A stretch of DNA of 64,000 nt from Diplosphaera chodatii (Eukaryota; Chlorophyta; Trebouxiophyceae; Prasiolales; Stichococcaceae), in contig JAALGY010000021.1 in the NCBI GenBank assembly GCA_032358165.1, forward strand, positions 186,001 to 250,000. Reading direction: 5' to 3'. The notes under the pieces were generated by a model. The model ran no database searches. It saw only the letters and a list, made by a program, of their open reading frames with translations, and had not been told where the DNA came from. The translations under genes were made by a program, and so were the position numbers. The stretch's first letter is position 1; every line of letters starts with the position of its first letter. Below, one piece after another: positions 60,217 to 64,000 of this stretch.

Positions 60217-62227
60217 CTAGCTGTCGTCCGACGAGGAGCTGTCGCTGCTGCCGCTGCCGCCCAGCACATCATAGTGGCTCCTCGCCGCCTTGGCTGCAGG
60301 CGCCGCCGCTGCTGCCGATGGCCCCGCTTCCGGCTCCTTCCGCTTCATCGCTGTCTGCAAAGCTTCCCTGCAAGCAGCCGCAGGCACATGTTGCAAGCGC
60401 CCTGTGCTTCTGGTGGCACCACACTGGCATGCTATGCCTAGAGCATCGTGTGGACGTGTTGGACGTGTAAGTGCACGAATAGCATGAGCAAATCTCAGAT
60501 GGTATGGGATGCAGCAAGTGCAGCAGGCGCTGTCTGAGGCTGGCCCGGGCTTCTGTTGCGAGGGCGCCTCCACTCAGCGTCAGCATCATCCGTACAGTTG
60601 TACCATTCAAGGGGGTATGCCACACCTGACGCTGTCCTTTGCTGCACTGGCTTCCCGCGCGAGGCGCGCCGCCGTCTCCTCGGGCGTCTCCGCCTTCAGC
60701 TGCGCAGCCAGCTCTGCCTCCGTCCCCGTCTCAATGACGCCTGCAATGCAGGACTGAAGTTGTTGGTGCGATCTTGCCACAACACGTCAGCATCTTCCTG
60801 CATCACACGAGCAGATGCCTGTACCTGCGTACCCTGGCCTGCCATGCCACGACCCCCCGCAGTGATGACACGCAGCGTCGCGCACCTTTATGGTTGGTCA
60901 TGCCGCAGGCGGTTACCGTGACTTGGGCAGCTGGCTCGTCGTGCGCTGTTGTGCCCAGGCTGGCGATCTTCTGCAACACCTCCTGCCCAAGCTGCACCCG
61001 ACCCACCACCTGCAGCATGACTGGCCAAAGTCTGTGAAGCTGTAAAAGCTGTCGACGTGGTGATCCAACCAACAGCAAAACTGCCTTGTCAAACCTTACA
61101 GAGCACAGACTCTCACCAGGTATCGTGCGTCCAGAGTGGCGGATCGACACAACGAGAGGACGATTTCTGTGCCGTCTGGTGAGATGGACACCTCGTGAGG
61201 GTCCACATGCCGCAGCTGGCTGAGATTCCGCAGCTTTGTGGCCTCTCCTTTGTACCTTGATTGCACCATGGTGGCGAATGACCATTTGTCATGAAAAGTA
61301 CGGCAGACAGTTGCCCAGAGCAGCTTCGCCAAGGTAGTGGCATACTGCAAGCAATCGCTCGCACCTCTGCGTGCGGCCAAAGTAGATGCCGAGCCCAGTA
61401 AGCACCTTGTGCACCTGGGGGCTCAGACCTTCATATTCGGCCTTCAAACAACGTTTTGTGGGCTGCACAGTCTGTGCCATTCCGTGGCAGGGTGAGGCCC
61501 ACTGAAAGCATCCCAGACACCAGGCACACCCTACCTGGGAGCCCTGCAGCGTCGCGGTGGTGCCCGCCCGGCACCGGTTCACAAAGGTCCGCGCTGGTAT
61601 TGGCGTGACATCCTGGAACACCTCGAACACCACCCTGCCTGCGCTCAAGCGCAGCGCGCAACGGTCTCACCTTGCACTCGTGCCCATCCAGCAGCTGCTT
61701 GCGATGGTTGAGCCCGAGCAACTGCTGGTGATACTGGCCATACAAGCATCAACAGCGCCAATAGCAAGCAGTCATGGCATGCGTGCAGGCTTGTTGCGGC
61801 AGACCTACTCACCAATGACGGTCCTATCTATCGCGAATTCAATGTATGTGCGGGGTCGGCTGGCATCTGGGTCTGGCAGTGCCAGCAGCGTTTCTGCCTG
61901 CGCCCGCTTGCGTGCTGTCTCGATGTCGGGGTGGATGCCCGTCTTCTGGAACTCCTCAAGATCCTTCTTGCGGTCCTTTACCGTGTACGACTTGAACCTC
62001 TTGCCGCGCGTGCCGATAGCATCACCTGTCCGCAGACCATGTGCTGAAAAGCGTCACGTGCTGCTGACTGAGGATGCTGTTGGCGAAGAGGAATCGTAGA
62101 ACCGACTCGGCGGTCCGGGAAGGTGCGGTAACTGAAGATGACCATGTGGCACGACACAGTCAATGCAGGTAGCGCTTCGGCGCACGGTTGCAGCCGCACC
62201 CTCAAACTTTGTGCCTCCCTTCCCCAT
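60217..62227 (-). CDS. Divergent cyclophilin-like protein
   Basis: Member of the peptidyl-prolyl isomerase (cyclophilin) fold, plausibly inactive. The likely ATG is at 62227 (MGKGGTKFEGAAAT). A basic helical exon follows (GKRFKSYTVKDRKKDLEEFQ, then RPRTYIEFAIDRTVIG). The fold begins GRVVFEVFQDVTPIPARTFV, then NRCRAG, VHKVLTGLGIYFG and HEVSISPDGTEIVLSLC. It closes QVVGRVQLGQEVLQKIASLG, then AQVTVTACGM. A C-terminal helix (TEAELAAQLKAETPEETAAR) and a Ser/Asp tail (GGSGSSDSSSSDDS) end at 60217. The usual FHR.I..F..QGGD catalytic segment reads VHKVLTG here, so catalysis is doubtful. Plastid or nuclear location cannot be told. Divergent from POLE2. Confidence 0.7.
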
Positions 62228-62845
62228 GTCTGGACGCTTGCCGAAAGCCCTTACCGCGTGATAGAAACTGTGGAACGTCGTTCATGCGTCAGCTTCAATG
62301 CTAGTCACCACATGCGCGCACAACACCTCACAACACCAGTGAAATGACAAGACGTCAGGCCAGCCACTCTCCTCGCAGTTTTGATGCTTTCAGGCATTCG
62401 TTCGAGGTTTGTATCATACAAGCATGCCGGCCGCTGGGCTGCAGTCAGGCAAGGAAGAGGTCATCACGGAGTTCTGGCAACCTGTACTGCACAAGTACGG
62501 GATGCACTTCCTTTGAAATCCAAAAGCATGCAGGTGCTGATGCTAATGTGTTGCCTTTGTGCGTCGGTGCAGCCTTTAAGTATCTTGCTTAGATCGCTGT
62601 GTAGTCTGCTCTCAATCTGGGCCCCCTTGAAACGACCATTGCCTTGATTAGCGTCCTGAGGCTGCGTTGCAGTGGGGTTGTGCAGCGCAACGCTCTGCAA
62701 TAGAACTCGCCAGTACTGAAATCAACTGCACCAGTTGAGCATGTGCAGGGCATAACAGCACCAAAGCGGCTGACTGTCAGCGTCCGCTTGGCATGTAGAC
62801 CAGCTGCGGGAACTGGGGTGCTGCACTGGTGCATCAGGAATCAAC
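62228..62845. promoter_or_regulatory. Bidirectional promoter region, cyclophilin-like / POLE2
   Basis: This 618-base interval lies between divergent starts. No clear box is seen; an AT-richer patch CCTTTAAGTATCTTG lies near 62574. Confidence 0.4.
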
Positions 62846-64000
62846 ATGCCCGGCATCACGGACCGCAAGCTGGTGCAGGAGCAGGCATCACTGGCGGGCT
62901 TCCGGCTGGAGGACAAATCCGTTAAGCTACTCCTGCAATGGCTGGCAAACGGCGCCAATGAGGAGGAGCTGCAGCAGCTGTTCAGCATCGTGGACACCGG
63001 TAGGTGGCGGACCAGCAGACGTTGCGTGGGATGACATTTCGTTTGCAGGCGTGCGGTAGTCAGTCTGCCCTAGTCTGTCCACAGTATCATGGAGCGCAGT
63101 TGCTCACGGCTTACATACATTGGGCAGGTGGATCCATCAAGGTGACATGCGAGCACATCGAGGATGCACTGGAGAAGATGCACGGAAGCACGCAGGGGAA
63201 GGACTTCATTCAGGTGCTGTGCATCATGGGCTGGCTGCTGCATGGCTTGCTCAAGGCTCTAGGCAAGGTTGATCGAGCACACCATACACTCGCGGGCATG
63301 CACAGCATTCGTGCTTCTACTGGGTTGGAGGGGCTTATCAGTTTTCTCAACGAAACGCTGCTTGCTGCAGATCATCAGCGCTTTTGATGTGCCGAAGATG
63401 CTGTACGAGCCGGTGCGCAAGTGCTTCTACCAGGCCGCAACGCCGCCCAAGCTGCTGGCTGCAGCAGAGGTGCACAAGCTGGGTACTGGTCGCATGTCGC
63501 AGATAGACTGGCTATCGTCAATGCCCATGAATGCATCATCTACGGCAGTGAGTCGCGACTGACTGGTTTTGTTGACGAATGTGCAAGAGGCTACAAGCAG
63601 CGGCACACCTACAGCTTCAATACTACACAGGACAAGATGGACCTGTACATCAACCGCTTCTACCTGGTGCACCAGCGGCTGCGGCGGAAAAAGGGCTGGT
63701 ACCGCCCCGCGGTCGTGGACGCCTCCACTGACAGCTTCGTGGAGGTTGGCTGCTCTGAGACTGGCAAACACCTGACTCATGGAAGCGCAATGCAGCCCTC
63801 TGCTGGTCTGGAGCCCAAAACGACAGTTGTGAGCAGCGCTGTGTGCCTGGAGCATCAGCACATTGCAGACATGGCCCTTGTGTTTGCTGGATGTTGCGTC
63901 CTGTCACCGCTGCAGCTCACGGAGCTGAAGGCCATGCTGGGGGTGGTGGACGAGACGCGCATCGTGGTGGGCTGCATCACACAAACGCAGGACGGCCGCT
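62846..64000 (+). CDS. POLE2: DNA polymerase epsilon subunit B (3' partial)
   Basis: Second subunit (Dpb2/POLE2) of the leading-strand replicase. Exon 1 (62846-62999) is MPGITDRKLVQEQASLAGFR with LLLQWLANGANEEELQQLF, the N-terminal helical domain. The next exon (GGSIKVTCEHIEDALEKMHG) joins in phase. Then IISAFDVPKMLYEPVRKCFY carries the family's ..AF.VP...Y.PVRK.FY signature. Later exons have MDLYINRFYLVHQRLRRKKG, and ELKAMLGVVDETRIVVGCIT with QTQDGR, the OB-fold start. The calcineurin-like phosphoesterase domain lies beyond the right edge. Family identity is strong. Confidence 0.9.

Noticed and set aside
1..64000. Transposon, viral insert, CRISPR, tRNA or rRNA
   Set aside because: No transposase, integrase, reverse transcriptase or capsid-like protein, terminal repeats, spaced direct repeats or cloverleaf sequence was found by eye. 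A tRNAscan or RepeatMasker run would be decisive.

Overview
The window is nuclear DNA of a green alga. It is probably a trebouxiophyte-like chlorophyte. The genes are broken into many short exons with GT-AG introns whose acceptors usually read TGCAG. Exons are GC-rich, and several proteins begin with plastid transit peptides. Photosynthetic genes of plant type (PSB27, CLPF, a DUF1995/LPA3-like protein) sit beside general eukaryotic housekeeping genes. I see no bacterial operons, rRNA, tRNA, CRISPR array or transposon. The species assignment is inference only.

Seventeen genes can be supported, and they alternate strictly between strands. In order: (1) + GH5 beta-mannanase with a C-terminal PAN/apple-like module, cut by the left edge; (2) - ARID-PHD protein like plant ARID4; (3) + eIF2B delta; (4) - nucleoporin NUP107; (5) + ZIP-family zinc transporter; (6) - coiled-coil/EF-hand protein like PP2A B''; (7) + centriolar POC5; (8) - plastid DUF1995 protein; (9) + plastid Clp adaptor CLPF; (10) - PSB27; (11) + large unrecognised disordered/coiled-coil protein; (12) - plastid CGFS glutaredoxin; (13) + plastid-type methyltransferase; (14) - SWSAP1-like ATPase; (15) + cohesin SCC3; (16) - cyclophilin-like protein; (17) + DNA polymerase epsilon subunit B, cut by the right edge.

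Every gene therefore shares a start-to-start region of about 0.34-0.9 kb with one neighbour and an end-to-end region of about 0.2-0.75 kb with the other. Several divergent pairs have related roles: two plastid genes (8/9), two plastid-type genes (12/13), centriole/microtubule-related genes (6/7) and chromosome maintenance (14/15). Genes 8-10 form a block of photosystem II assembly and plastid proteostasis genes. Coregulation through shared promoters is a hypothesis that expression data could test.

Exon coordinates are given where splice sites and codon phase agree. Elsewhere I give the gene span and the blocks that carry recognisable protein. Notable oddities are an exon of CLPF that is one base too long for its reading frame, two probable GC-AG introns, a 17-base internal exon and a 12-base first coding exon.
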